A program made the position numbers and the translations under genes. Positions 35,016 to 43,421 of a DNA stretch of 64,000 bases are shown here, one piece after another. Position 1 is the stretch's first letter; every line of letters starts with the position of its first letter. Location of the stretch: positions 484,204 to 548,203 of the forward strand of contig NZ_KK211167.1 in assembly GCF_000620705.1 (NCBI RefSeq), in the 5' to 3' direction. The notes under the pieces were generated by a model that made no database searches, had not been told where the DNA came from, and saw nothing but the letters and a program-made list of their open reading frames with translations. This stretch comes from Nocardioides sp. URHA0020 (GTDB lineage Bacteria; Actinomycetota; Actinomycetes; Propionibacteriales; Nocardioidaceae).

Positions 35016-35623
35016 ACCGGGCGGCGACCAAGGGCGACGACCGTCGCGCGGCCCTGCTCGAGGCGCTCGACCACCACCTCCGCGACGCCGGACCCGACGC
35101 GAGCCTCGAGGCCATCAACGTCGCCGACCTCTCCCGTCGCGCCGGCGTCACGCGCTCGGCGTTCTACTTCTACTTCGACAACAAGGCCGCCGCCGTGGCC
35201 GCCCTGATGGAGGAGATGTACGACGACGCCTGGGACGCCGCCGACCTCGACGGCGCGGACGACGAGGGCATGCAGCTGCGGGTGACGAGCGCGATCCGCG
35301 CGATCTTCCGCGGTTGGTCGCACCGGACCCACCTCTACCGCGCCATGCTCGAGGCGCGCGCGGGCAACCCCGCCGTACGCGAGCAGTGGGACTCCTTCCA
35401 GGAGTCCTTCGTCGTGGTCCTCGCCGCCGTGATCGAGGGCGAGCGCACCGCCGGGGTCGCGCCCGCGGGTGCTGACCCGACGGCCGTCGCCACCGCGCTG
35501 CTCGACCTCAACGACCGGACGCTCGAGCGGCTGGTGCACGCGCCGGCCGACTTCGACTGGGACGCGCACGTCGAGGCCGTCGTCCACATCTGGCTGGCCA
35601 GCATCTACGGGAGGACCGCATGA
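35012..35623 (+). CDS. TetR-family transcriptional regulator
   Basis: 203 aa. The N-terminal helix-turn-helix is in INVADLSRRAGVTRSAFYFYFDNKAAAVAAL, a textbook TetR DNA-binding domain; the rest is the helical ligand domain. GTG start overlaps the monooxygenase stop, and its own stop overlaps the hydrolase start. It most likely binds the 18-bp palindrome at 33631-33648 and represses the SDR and the monooxygenase operon until a pathway substrate binds. Confidence 0.92.
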   Translation: MNRAATKGDDRRAALLEALDHHLRDAGPDASLEAINVADLSRRAGVTRSAFYFYFDNKAAAVAALMEEMYDDAWDAADLDGADDEGMQLRVTSAIRAIFRGWSHRTHLYRAMLEARAGNPAVREQWDSFQESFVVVLAAVIEGERTAGVAPAGADPTAVATALLDLNDRTLERLVHAPADFDWDAHVEAVVHIWLASIYGRTA

Positions 35624-36522
35624 AGGCCGAGCGCACGAAGCACAGCGAGCTCACGTTCGTCTCCGGGGGCGTCGAGTGCCACGCCTGGCACTTCACCGGC
35701 GAGGGCGACGCGCTCGCGAGCGAGGCCGGGCGTCCCGTCGTGGTGATGGCGCACGGGCTGGCGGGCACCAAGGACTCCGGGCTGCAGCCCTTCGCCGAGG
35801 CGCTGGCCGCGGCCGGGCTCGACGTCCTCGCCTTCGACTACCGCGGCTTCGGGTCGTCGGCGGGCGCTCCGCGGCAGACGGTCTCGATGGCCGGGCAGCT
35901 CGAGGACTACCGCGCCGCGATGTCGGCCGCCGCCCGGCTGCCGGGCGTGGACGCGCAGCGGCTGGTCGTCTGGGGCGTCTCGCTCGCCGGCGGTCACGCG
36001 ATCTCCGCCGCCGCCGGTCGCCGTGACGTCGCCGCCGTCGTGGCGCTGACCCCGCTGGTCGACGGCCTCGCCGCCGGCCGGCACGCGCTGGCGACCCACA
36101 CCAAGACCGAGATGCTGCGCTCGACGGTCGCGGGCTTCCGCAGCAGGCTCGGCAGGCCGGTGATGATGCCGGTCGTGGCCGGCCCGGGACAGCTCGGCGC
36201 GATGACCATCGAGGGATCGGTGGACGACTACCTCGCGATCGCGGGCCCGACGTGGCGCAACGAGATCGACGCGACCGTCGGCATGGAGCTGGGCGGCCAC
36301 CGCCCGATCAAGGTCGCCGGCGACATCAGCTGCCCCTCGCTCTTCCAGGTCGCCGACTTCGACCGCAGCGCCCCGCCGCACTCCTCGATGAAGGCCGCCT
36401 TCAAGGCCCGCGCCGAGGTCCGGCACTACCCCTGCGACCACTTCGACGTGTACGCCGGCAAGCCCTGGCACGACGCCGTCGTCGCGCACCAGGTGGCGTT
36501 CCTGACGCGGGTGCTGGGGTAG
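35620..36522 (+). CDS. Alpha/beta hydrolase
   Basis: 300 aa. Oxyanion-side motif MAHGLAGTKD, then FDYRGFGSSAG and the nucleophile elbow WGVSLAGGHA (Ser in GVSLAG). The final His is probably in YPCDHFDVYAG and the acid in QVADFDRS. The elbow G-x-S-x-A-G differs slightly from G-x-S-x-G but is known in this subgroup. It may cleave the ester or lactone made by the coupled monooxygenase. ATG overlaps the regulator stop. A long palindrome follows at once. Confidence 0.87.
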   Translation: MKAERTKHSELTFVSGGVECHAWHFTGEGDALASEAGRPVVVMAHGLAGTKDSGLQPFAEALAAAGLDVLAFDYRGFGSSAGAPRQTVSMAGQLEDYRAAMSAAARLPGVDAQRLVVWGVSLAGGHAISAAAGRRDVAAVVALTPLVDGLAAGRHALATHTKTEMLRSTVAGFRSRLGRPVMMPVVAGPGQLGAMTIEGSVDDYLAIAGPTWRNEIDATVGMELGGHRPIKVAGDISCPSLFQVADFDRSAPPHSSMKAAFKARAEVRHYPCDHFDVYAGKPWHDAVVAHQVAFLTRVLG

Positions 36523-36528
36523 CGATGC

Positions 36529-36558
36529 CGGGGATACCCGGTTAACCGGGTATCCCCG
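36529..36558. terminator. 30-bp perfect palindrome after hydrolase gene
   Basis: CGGGGATACCCGGTT joined to its exact complement, seven bases after the hydrolase stop, no loop and no U-tract. Likely ends the monooxygenase-TetR-hydrolase operon; a protein-binding site is the alternative. Confidence 0.6.
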
Positions 36559-36624
36559 AACTTCTCAGGCTCTGCAGTGCCACAGAAGTTCACGAAGTGC
36601 CCGAGAAGTACGCCGCCGCAACGC

Positions 36625-36643
36625 TATTGACGGTCATTCAATA
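36625..36643. promoter_or_regulatory. Inverted-repeat operator upstream of P450 gene
   Basis: TATTGA-CGGTCAT-TCAATA, with an inner TGAC-G-GTCA. It lies 20 bases before the GTG start of the P450 in an AT-richer stretch and probably overlaps the promoter. The form suits a TetR/FadR-like regulator. The rest of the 141-base gap holds only the palindrome at 36529-36558. Confidence 0.5.
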
Positions 36644-36663
36644 ACGGGCGTACCGTCGGCCGG

Positions 36664-38040
36664 GTGACGACCCTGGACGACGTCGACCAGCTGACCACCC
36701 AGCGCATGCGCCGGATGAGTCCCGGCAACCAGCGTCGGCTGCCGCTCATCGACGACTCCACGCTGCCGCCGGGTCCGCGTTGGCCGGTGCTGGTCCAGAC
36801 GGCCGCGCTGCTGCGGTTCCGGCACTGGTTCCACCCCTACATGCATCAGAGGTACGGCGACGTCTTCACCGTGCGGGTCGCGCCCGGCGGCCGGCCGCTC
36901 GTGTTCGTGACCCGGCCCGAGCACGCCAAGGAGGTCTTCGCGGGCGATCCCGAGGTCTTCCACGCCGGCAAGGCCAACGGCATCCTCGGCCCGATCATGG
37001 GCGAGCACTCGCTGCTCCTGCAGGACGGCTCCGAGCACAAGCGGGCGCGCAAGCTCCTGATGCCGGCGTTCAACGGCCACGCCCTGCGCGCCTACGAGGA
37101 CCTCGTCACCGAGGTCGCCCAGGCGCAGGTCGCCACCTGGCGCGACGGTGAGGAGCTCAGCGCGCTGGAGCGGATGAACGCCCTCACGCTCGAGGTGATC
37201 CTGCGCGTCGTCTTCGGGGTCACCGACGAGAGCCGCCTGGCGCAGCTGCGACCGCGGGTCAACGCCACGGTCAACGTCAGTCCCGTGGTCCTCCTCGGCT
37301 GGGGCTACCCCCGGCTGCAGAGGTACGGCCCCTGGAAGCGCACCGTCGACAACCAGCGCGAGCTCGACCGGCTGATGTACGCCGAGATCCGCGAGCGTCG
37401 TACGGCGCCCGACCTCGCCGAGCGCACCGACGTGCTGTCCCGCCTGATCGTGCAGGGCGAAGGTGGCGACGCACTCTCCGACACCGAGCTCCGCGACCAG
37501 CTCGTCACCCTCCTGCTCGCCGGCCACGAGACGACCGCGAGCGCGTTGGCCTGGGCGCTGTACGAGGTCGGCCGCGACCCGGTGCTGCTGGCTCGGTGCC
37601 GCGCGGCCGCCGACGAGGGCGACGACGCGTACCTCGAGGCGGTGATGAAGGAGTCGATGCGCCTGCACCCGATCATCCCGATGGTCGTGCGGACGCTGAT
37701 GAAGCCGGCCACGATCGCCGGCTACGACCTGCCCGCCGGCACCACGATCGGCCCCTCGATCATCATCACCCACGCCCGCGAGGACAACTACGAGGATCCG
37801 TCGGCCTTCCGGCCGGAGCGGTTCCTCGGCCACCACCCGCCGACCAACACCTGGATCCCGTTCGGCGGCGGGGTACGCCGCTGCATCGGCGCCGGCTTCG
37901 CCCAGATGGAGGGCGTCGCGGTGCTGCGCCAGGTGTTCACGGCGTACGACGTGTCCGCGGTCGGCGACGACGTCCCGAAGGTCCGCAACATCACCAGTGT
38001 CCCGCGCAGCGGGGCCCGGGTGCGGGTCACGGCTCGATAA
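36664..38040 (+). CDS. Cytochrome P450
   Basis: 458 aa. I-helix oxygen-activation motif LLAGHETTAS, ExxR in KESMRLHPI, and the heme loop PFGGGVRRCIGAGFA with the thiolate ligand Cys407. The absence of a membrane anchor shows a soluble bacterial P450 that needs separate ferredoxin and reductase, not found beside it. The sequence around FRPERFL and TNTWIPFGGG resembles the CYP110/CYP135/138-like actinobacterial and eukaryote-like branch, which oxidises fatty acids, terpenes or steroids. Substrate unknown. A small hairpin (38055-38070) follows before the MFS gene. Confidence 0.93.
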   Translation: MTTLDDVDQLTTQRMRRMSPGNQRRLPLIDDSTLPPGPRWPVLVQTAALLRFRHWFHPYMHQRYGDVFTVRVAPGGRPLVFVTRPEHAKEVFAGDPEVFHAGKANGILGPIMGEHSLLLQDGSEHKRARKLLMPAFNGHALRAYEDLVTEVAQAQVATWRDGEELSALERMNALTLEVILRVVFGVTDESRLAQLRPRVNATVNVSPVVLLGWGYPRLQRYGPWKRTVDNQRELDRLMYAEIRERRTAPDLAERTDVLSRLIVQGEGGDALSDTELRDQLVTLLLAGHETTASALAWALYEVGRDPVLLARCRAAADEGDDAYLEAVMKESMRLHPIIPMVVRTLMKPATIAGYDLPAGTTIGPSIIITHAREDNYEDPSAFRPERFLGHHPPTNTWIPFGGGVRRCIGAGFAQMEGVAVLRQVFTAYDVSAVGDDVPKVRNITSVPRSGARVRVTAR

Positions 38041-38083
38041 AGACGTTTCGCGCACCCCCTCCGATGGGGGACCATCGCACCTT

Positions 38084-39379
38084 GTGATCGATCGTCTCAA
38101 GACCCGGCTCGCGGGACTGCGCATGGACACCACGCCGCTGCGTGCGTCCCGTGACTTCCGGCTGCTCTTCCTCGCCGGCACCGTCTTCTACTTCGGGGCG
38201 ATGGTCAGCTACGTCGCGATCCCGTACCAGATCTACACGCTCACCGGCTCCAACTTCGCGGTCGGCGCGATCGGCCTGGTCGAGCTGGCGCCGATCATCG
38301 TCTTCGGCCTGTACGGCGGCGCGCTCGCCGACCACGTCGACCGGCGCAGGCTGCTGATCTGGACCGGGCTCGCGCAGGCGGTCTTCACCGCCGTCCTGGC
38401 CGTGAACGCCTTCGTCGGCGAGCCGCAGGTGTGGGTCATCTTCGTGGTCTCCGCGCTGCTCACCTCCTGCTCGGCGATGCAGCGGCCCTCGCGCGAGGCG
38501 CTGCTGCCGCGCACCGTGTCCCACGACCAGCTCACCGCCGCCAACGCGCTGGCCAGCCTGGGCATGCAGATCGGCGTCCTGGCCGGCCCCGCCGTCGGCG
38601 GCCTGCTCGTGGCGTACGTCGGCATCGGCTGGTGCTTCCTCATCGACATCGGCGGCCTGCTCGTCGCCTCGACCCTCTTCGTGCTGATGCGCTCCTACCC
38701 CCACCGCGAGGAGACGACCCCGCCGAGCCTGGCCGGCATCAAGCAGGGCATCGACTACGCGTTCGGCCGGCGCGACCTCCTCGGCACCTACTTCGTCGAC
38801 ATCGCCGCGATGCTCTTCGCGATGCCGGTGGTGCTCTTCCCGGCGCTCGCCGAGGAGGTCTTCGGCCAGCCGCAGTTCCTGGGCCTCCTCTACTCCGCCG
38901 AGGTCATCGGCGCCCTCGTCGCGACGGCCCTCAGCGGTTGGACGTCCCGCTTCCACCATCACGGGCGCGCCATCGTCGTCGCCGCCATGGCGTACGGCGG
39001 CTTCATCGCCCTCGCCGGCCTGATGCCGAACATCTGGCTCGTCGCGCTCGCCCTGGCCTTCGCCGGTGCGGCCGACATGATCTCCGGGATCTTCCGCTCG
39101 ACCGTGTGGAGCCAGACGATCCCCGAGTCCATGCGCGGACGCCTGGCCGGCATCGAGATGCTGTCGTACTCGCTCGGTCCGCTCGGCGGTCAGGTCCGCG
39201 CCGGCGTGACCGCCGACCTCTGGTCGGTGCGGGGGGCGGTCGTCAGCGGCGGCGCCGCCTGCATCGCCGGGGTCGGCCTCACGGCCACCTGGCTGCGCGA
39301 CTTCTGGTCCTACGACAGCCAGACCGACCAGTACGCCGTCGCCGAGCGCGCCGTCCGCGAGGCGGCCGGAGAGTCCTAG
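38084..39379 (+). CDS. MFS transporter, EntS-like 12-TM exporter
   Basis: 431 aa from a GTG; an ATG at 38123 (MDTTPLRASRDFRLLF) is an alternative start. About 12 hydrophobic segments. ALADHVDRRRLLIWTG is motif A, and MQRPSREALLPRTVSHDQLTAA is typical of the MFS_3/EntS exporter group, which releases siderophores or drugs. IPESMRGRLAGIEMLSYS is a further mark. It starts 43 bases after the P450 stop on the same strand, so it may export a P450 product. Its stop shares CTAG with the convergent next gene. Confidence 0.9.
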   Translation: MIDRLKTRLAGLRMDTTPLRASRDFRLLFLAGTVFYFGAMVSYVAIPYQIYTLTGSNFAVGAIGLVELAPIIVFGLYGGALADHVDRRRLLIWTGLAQAVFTAVLAVNAFVGEPQVWVIFVVSALLTSCSAMQRPSREALLPRTVSHDQLTAANALASLGMQIGVLAGPAVGGLLVAYVGIGWCFLIDIGGLLVASTLFVLMRSYPHREETTPPSLAGIKQGIDYAFGRRDLLGTYFVDIAAMLFAMPVVLFPALAEEVFGQPQFLGLLYSAEVIGALVATALSGWTSRFHHHGRAIVVAAMAYGGFIALAGLMPNIWLVALALAFAGAADMISGIFRSTVWSQTIPESMRGRLAGIEMLSYSLGPLGGQVRAGVTADLWSVRGAVVSGGAACIAGVGLTATWLRDFWSYDSQTDQYAVAERAVREAAGES

Positions 39380-40101
39380 GCCCGCTCGGCCAGCCAGTCC
39401 TCGAAGCTCGGGCCGCGCAGCAGCGCGTCGGGTCCGGGCAGCATTGCGCCCTGCGCGAGGCTCTCGGGCGCGGCGACGGCCTCGACCCGGACGTCCTGCC
39501 CGGACTGCTCGACCAGGCGACGGACCTGGTCGACGAGGTTCTCGCGCGTCGGGCCGGCCAGCTCCACGTCACCCTCGACGTCGCCGGTGACGATCTCGAG
39601 GAGCAGCCGGACGATCTCGCCGGTCGCGACCGGCTGGGTCGGGACGTCGATGATCCGGGCCACGCCGTCCTGGGTGTTCCACTCCAGCATCTGGGCGGCG
39701 AAGTCGAGGAACTGGGTCGCCCGCAGCACCACGACGCCGGGCGCGCTCTCGCGGTAGGCCCGCTCCTGGGCGAGCTTGGCGACGTAGTAGTCGTAGTCGG
39801 GGCTGCGGTCGACCCCGACGATCGAGAGCACCACGCTGCGGCGTACGCCGGCGGCGGTCGCGGCGGAGCCGATGTTGCGCGCCACGGTGGGGAAGAACGT
39901 CGCCGCCTGGTCGAGCGGGCAGGCCGTGACGTCGACGACGGTGTCCACGCTATCGAGGGCCGCCACGAGCTCGTCGCCCGGCGCCAGCAGGTCGAAGCCG
40001 GTCTCGCGAGCGATCTCGACGACCTCGTGGCCCGCCTTGCGGCTGAGGGAGGTGAGCTGGGAGCCGATGCGTCCGGTGGCACCGGCGATGGCGATCTTCA
40101 T
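39376..40101 (-). CDS. NmrA/SDR-like NAD(P)-binding protein
   Basis: 241 aa atypical SDR. Nucleotide loop IAGATGRIGSQL at residue 5-16; no Tyr-x3-Lys in the classical position but YDYYVAKLAQERAY gives a YxxxK-like motif. LSIVGVDRSPDYDYY and VVLRATQFLDF are typical of NmrA-like proteins acting as redox sensors or quinone reductases. Divergent from an Rrf2 regulator with an inverted repeat between the genes. Such pairs are common and suggest redox-controlled expression. Confidence 0.87.
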   Translation of the reverse strand: MKIAIAGATGRIGSQLTSLSRKAGHEVVEIARETGFDLLAPGDELVAALDSVDTVVDVTACPLDQAATFFPTVARNIGSAATAAGVRRSVVLSIVGVDRSPDYDYYVAKLAQERAYRESAPGVVVLRATQFLDFAAQMLEWNTQDGVARIIDVPTQPVATGEIVRLLLEIVTGDVEGDVELAGPTRENLVDQVRRLVEQSGQDVRVEAVAAPESLAQGAMLPGPDALLRGPSFEDWLAERA

Positions 40102-40125
40102 GGTGTGCTCCTGGAGTCGTTAACG

Positions 40126-40142
40126 CGGATAGGTGATATCCG
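40126..40142. promoter_or_regulatory. Inverted repeat between NmrA-like and Rrf2 genes
   Basis: CGGATA-GGTGA-TATCCG, a 6+6 inverted repeat, lies 25 bases upstream of the NmrA-like start in the 98-bp divergent gap. A likely binding site of the Rrf2 protein encoded to the right. Another AT-rich stretch (ATTCGCGTAGGATGG) near 40181 may be the -10 region for the regulator gene. Confidence 0.5.
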
Positions 40143-40199
40143 TGATTCAACCATGGAACTCGGACACTTGTCATCCACGTATTCGCGTAGGATGGCGTC

Positions 40200-40679
40200 G
40201 TGAAGATGTCGGGTGGCGTGGAGTGGGCCGTGCACTGCTGTGTCGTCCTCAGCGAGGCGGAGGGCCCCGTCCCGGCTCAGCGGCTCGCGGAGTTCCACGG
40301 CATTTCGCGCACCTACCTGGCCAAGCACCTGCAGGCGCTGTCCCGGGCCGGCATCGTCAGCTCGACCGAGGGGCGGGTCGGCGGCTACGTGCTCACCCGG
40401 CCGGCGGACCAGGTGAGCGTGCTCGACATCGTGCTCGCCGTCGACGGCCGCGAGCAGGCCTTCCGGTGCACCGAGATCCGCCAGAACGGCCCGCTGCCCG
40501 CGAGCCAGGAGGTGTGCCGGCAACCGTGTGGCGTCGCCCGGGTGATGTACGCCGCCGAGCAGGCCTGGCGGTCCTCGCTTAAGGACGTGACCGTCGCCGA
40601 CCTCGCCGCCAGCGTCTCCGTCGACGTCGGCGCGGGCACGTTCCCGGCGCTGCGCGGCTGGCTGGCCGGCGAGGGCTAG
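40200..40679 (+). CDS. Rrf2-family transcriptional regulator
   Basis: 159 aa. Winged-helix with ISRTYLAKHLQALSRAGIV as recognition helix and VGGYVLTRPADQ as wing. Cys90, Cys106 and Cys110 (FRCTEI, EVCRQPCG) sit where NsrR/IscR-type members bind an Fe-S cluster, so it may sense NO, oxygen or redox state. Cys13-Cys14 are extra. Divergent to the NmrA-like gene which it probably controls. GTG start. Shares CTAG stop overlap with the DUF1772 gene. Confidence 0.9.
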   Translation: MKMSGGVEWAVHCCVVLSEAEGPVPAQRLAEFHGISRTYLAKHLQALSRAGIVSSTEGRVGGYVLTRPADQVSVLDIVLAVDGREQAFRCTEIRQNGPLPASQEVCRQPCGVARVMYAAEQAWRSSLKDVTVADLAASVSVDVGAGTFPALRGWLAGEG

Positions 40680-41131
40680 GACTTCCACGCCGCCCAGGCC
40701 AGGCAGGCCAGGGCCCCGGTCGAGGTGAGCGTGCGGAGGATGTTCCACCGCACCCACGCGTCCTCGAAGGCGGCGCGCGAGCCGCCGGCGGCCAGGGCGT
40801 CGTTGAGCGGCACGTTGCCCGCTGCGGTGACGACGACGGTGCCGAGCGCGAGGACGAGCCCCGTGATCGCCCACGCCCGTGCGCCCGACGTGGTCGTCGC
40901 GACGGACAGGGCCGCGAGGGCCGGCGCGCCGAGGAAGGTGAGCATGAAGACCGGGTTCACGATCGCCACGTTGATGTGGTTCATCGACGACGTGAACGTG
41001 TGGTCGTCCGTGCGCGCCAGGCCGGGCATCACCCCGCACGCCCAGGTGTAGTAGGTCCCGGCCTGCAGGCCGGCGGCGACGGTGGCGACGAGGAGGACGG
41101 GGCCGCGGAGGGTGTCGAGGAGATCGCTCAT
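40676..41131 (-). CDS. DUF1772 integral membrane protein (anthrone oxygenase-like)
   Basis: 151 aa with four hydrophobic segments. The conserved pattern of DUF1772 is seen: TYYTWACGVMPGLARTDDHTF, SMNHINVAIVNPVFMLTFLG, NVPLNDALA and WVRWNILRTLTSTGAL. Family members are membrane proteins of unknown role, some tied to anthrone oxidation in polyketide clusters. Divergent from an AraC regulator (86 bp gap). Start at the ATG 41131; a longer frame to 41188 would cross the promoter. Confidence 0.85.
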   Translation of the reverse strand: MSDLLDTLRGPVLLVATVAAGLQAGTYYTWACGVMPGLARTDDHTFTSSMNHINVAIVNPVFMLTFLGAPALAALSVATTTSGARAWAITGLVLALGTVVVTAAGNVPLNDALAAGGSRAAFEDAWVRWNILRTLTSTGALACLAWAAWKS

Positions 41132-41157
41132 GGGACCAGCAGACCGCAGGACGGCGA

Positions 41158-41171
41158 GACGATCCATCGTC
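41158..41171. promoter_or_regulatory. Inverted repeat GACGAT-CC-ATCGTC in DUF1772/AraC gap
   Basis: A perfect 6+2+6 inverted repeat in the 86-bp divergent gap; ATCGTC recurs at 41192. A possible site for the AraC protein or another regulator, tentative. Confidence 0.35.
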
Positions 41172-41217
41172 GTACGGCGCCCTTCCATACGTCATCGTCC
41201 AGGGCTACGGTGACGGG

Positions 41218-42153
41218 ATGGACGGACTCGCCGCGCTCCTCGACGGTCCTCGCGCCCGGGGCGCGTTCCTGCTGCGCTGCCTGATGGATCCGCCGTGGGC
41301 CGTGCGGCTCCAGGACGAGTCGCCGCTCTCGTTGACCGCGGTCGTGCGTGGGAGCTTCTGGGCCCTGCCCGACGGCGGTGAGCCCTTCCGCCTCGAGGCC
41401 GGCGACGTCGTGGTCGCGCTCGGACCCGGACACTGGACCATCGCCGACGCCCCCGCGACGACGCCGCAGGTGGTCATCCACCCCGGTCAGCACTGCACCA
41501 CGCTCGACGGGCAGTCGCTGGAGGAGGAGATGCGCCAAGGGGTGCGCAGCTGGGGCAACAGTGCGGTGGGCGAGACGGTGCTGCTCACCGGGGCCTACCT
41601 GTTCGAGGGCGAGGTCAGCCGGCGGCTCCTGCAGGCCTTGCCGCCGTTCGTCGTCCTCGGCCGACGCGATCTCGGCTCACCGCTCGTCTCGCTGCTCGCC
41701 GACGAGATCGTCAAGGACGCGCCCGGGCAGGACGCCGTGCTCGACCGGCTTCTCGACCTGCTCCTGATCGCGGTGCTGCGCGCCTGGTTCGACCGTCCCG
41801 AGGCCTCGCCGCCGGCCTGGTACGCCGGCCAGGGCGACCCGGTCGTCGGACCCGCCCTGCGCCTGATGCAGCACCACCCCGAGCACCCGTGGACCGTCGC
41901 CGAGCTGGCCGCCGCCGGTGGCGTCTCCCGCGCCGCCTTCGCGCGCCGCTTCACCGAGGTCGTCGGGGAACCGCCGATGACCTTCCTGACCGGCTGGCGC
42001 CTGGCACTCGCCGCCGACCTGCTCCGCGACCCCACGGCCACCCTGGCCCTCGTCGCGCGCCAGGTCGGCTACTCCACGCCGTTCGCGCTGAGCACCGCCT
42101 TCAAGCGTGCCTACGGCGTGAGCCCGCGCGACCACCGGGCGCTGGTGGCCTGA
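41218..42153 (+). CDS. AraC-family transcriptional regulator with cupin domain
   Basis: 311 aa. N-terminal AraC-binding cupin (about 10-195: FRLEAGDVVVALGPGHWTIAD). C-terminal double helix-turn-helix: WTVAELAAAGGVSRAAFARRF and LALVARQVGYSTPFALSTAFK with GVSPRDHR at the end. This is the cupin_6 type often placed beside an oxidoreductase or a membrane protein. It probably regulates the divergent DUF1772 gene. Followed by repeat family 2. Confidence 0.9.
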   Translation: MDGLAALLDGPRARGAFLLRCLMDPPWAVRLQDESPLSLTAVVRGSFWALPDGGEPFRLEAGDVVVALGPGHWTIADAPATTPQVVIHPGQHCTTLDGQSLEEEMRQGVRSWGNSAVGETVLLTGAYLFEGEVSRRLLQALPPFVVLGRRDLGSPLVSLLADEIVKDAPGQDAVLDRLLDLLLIAVLRAWFDRPEASPPAWYAGQGDPVVGPALRLMQHHPEHPWTVAELAAAGGVSRAAFARRFTEVVGEPPMTFLTGWRLALAADLLRDPTATLALVARQVGYSTPFALSTAFKRAYGVSPRDHRALVA

Positions 42154-42154
42154 G

Positions 42155-42246
42155 GAGTTTCATCGGCCGGCCGACAAAGCTCACGCCCGGACGATGAAGC
42201 TTTGTCGTCCAGGGTCCAGTTTCATCGGCCGGCCGACAAAACTCCC
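42155..42246. repeat. Palindromic repeat, family 2, intergenic copy
   Basis: Holds two GTTTCATCGGCCGGCCGACAAA half-palindromic cores (42155-42182 and 42217-42244) with GGACGATGAAGCTTTGTCGTCC between them. The segment 42180-42246 matches the copy in hutF. It occupies nearly the whole gap between convergent genes and may serve as a bidirectional terminator. Confidence 0.88.
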
Positions 42247-42253
42247 CGGCACC

Positions 42254-43327
42254 TCAGCGGATGGTCCCGACCCCGGGGATCAGGGGCAGGTCGAGCGCGG
42301 TGACCCAGCCGGCAGGCAGGTCGTTGACCGCGGGTACGGCGTTGAGCGCGCGCAGGCCGGTCGCCAGGCAGCCCGCGACGGCGGGTGCGCGGCCGGAGCC
42401 GTCGGTGAAGCGGAACGCCGTCTCCTGGGTGATCGACGGGGAGCCGTGGACCTCGACCCGGTAGACGTCGTCGGCGGAGCCGGCGGGCCAGTCGGGGGCG
42501 GCGTCGAGGCCGATCCGGTTGACGTGCTCGAGCGAGATGACCTCGCGGCCGGCGTACACGCCGTTGATCGTGAAGCGGATGGCCGCCACCTGGCCGGCGG
42601 TGACGACGCCCTTCGCGGTCGGGCGGTCGGTGGGCGTCACCCACTTCTCCCAGGTGGTGGTGATGTCGTCGAGCTCGATGCCGGCGGCGTGCGCGATCAT
42701 CGGGACCGTCGCGCCCCAGGCCATGATCAGCAGCTCGGGGATCTCGAGCAGGGGCGTGAAGTCGGGGGAGCGGCCGATGCCCATCTCGTCCTCGTAGTCG
42801 CCCTCGTAGTCGGTGTAGTCGAGCAGCTCCGACGCGCGCACCGAGTCGACGCGGCCGCACAAGCCCATCAGCGTCAGCGGGAAGAGGTCGTTGGCGAAGC
42901 CCGGGTCGATGCCGGTGGTGAAGCACGACGCCCCGCCCTCCGCGCAGGCCGCGGTGATCGGATCGAACCAGGTCGCCGGGATCTGCTGCATCGTCGGCCA
43001 CACCCACGGCGTCATGGCCGTCGAGCAGACGTCGATGCCGGCGCGCAGGAAGGCGGACATCACGCGGATGTTGTCGTCGGCGTACTGCGCCGTCGGCCCG
43101 TAGTGGACGAGCGCGTCCGGAGCGAGGGCGATGAGCGCCTCGACGGAGTCGGTCGCGATCACGCCGGTCGGCGCGATCCCGCAGATGGTGCCGGCGTCGA
43201 CGCCGACCTTGGCGGGGTTGGAGACGCCGACGCCGACGAGCTCGAAGGCCGGGTGGTCGACGATCTCGGCGATCACCATCGACCCGACGACCCCGGTGCC
43301 CCAGACGACCACGCGCTTCTTGTCCAT
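42254..43327 (-). CDS. Dihydrodipicolinate reductase-like NAD(P)-binding protein
   Basis: 357 aa. N-terminal Rossmann loop VVVWGTGVVGS (residues 6-16), followed by DHPAFELVGVGVSNP, as in the DapB-N-like oxidoreductases of actinobacterial catabolic clusters. It lacks the His/Lys catalytic box of real DapB and is longer, so diaminopimelate synthesis is unlikely; relatives include 2,4-diaminopentanoate dehydrogenase and steroid-cluster proteins. ATG has AGGAAG upstream. Last gene of a minus-strand block after the sulfotransferase. Confidence 0.82.
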   Translation of the reverse strand: MDKKRVVVWGTGVVGSMVIAEIVDHPAFELVGVGVSNPAKVGVDAGTICGIAPTGVIATDSVEALIALAPDALVHYGPTAQYADDNIRVMSAFLRAGIDVCSTAMTPWVWPTMQQIPATWFDPITAACAEGGASCFTTGIDPGFANDLFPLTLMGLCGRVDSVRASELLDYTDYEGDYEDEMGIGRSPDFTPLLEIPELLIMAWGATVPMIAHAAGIELDDITTTWEKWVTPTDRPTAKGVVTAGQVAAIRFTINGVYAGREVISLEHVNRIGLDAAPDWPAGSADDVYRVEVHGSPSITQETAFRFTDGSGRAPAVAGCLATGLRALNAVPAVNDLPAGWVTALDLPLIPGVGTIR

Positions 43328-43346
43328 GTTGCTTCCTTTGGTTGCG

Positions 43347-43413
43347 GGCTTCCGAGGCTCAGGCCTGCGCACCGCAGCCACGGGACCGGCGGGTAGGGCC
43401 GAGCCTCGAAGCC
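43347..43413. repeat. Degenerate REP-like unit, family 1
   Basis: GGCTTCCGAGGCTC at one end and GAGCCTCGAAGCC at the other form a 13-bp stem with one bulged base, enclosing about 40 bases. The ends match family 1. Located between sulfotransferase stop and the DapB-like start on the same strand. Confidence 0.6.
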
Positions 43414-43421
43414 ACGGTCGG

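Noticed and set aside
42254..43327. Dihydrodipicolinate reductase of lysine synthesis (dapB)
   Set aside because: Too long (357 aa) and without the DapB catalytic His/Lys box; it sits in a catabolic block.
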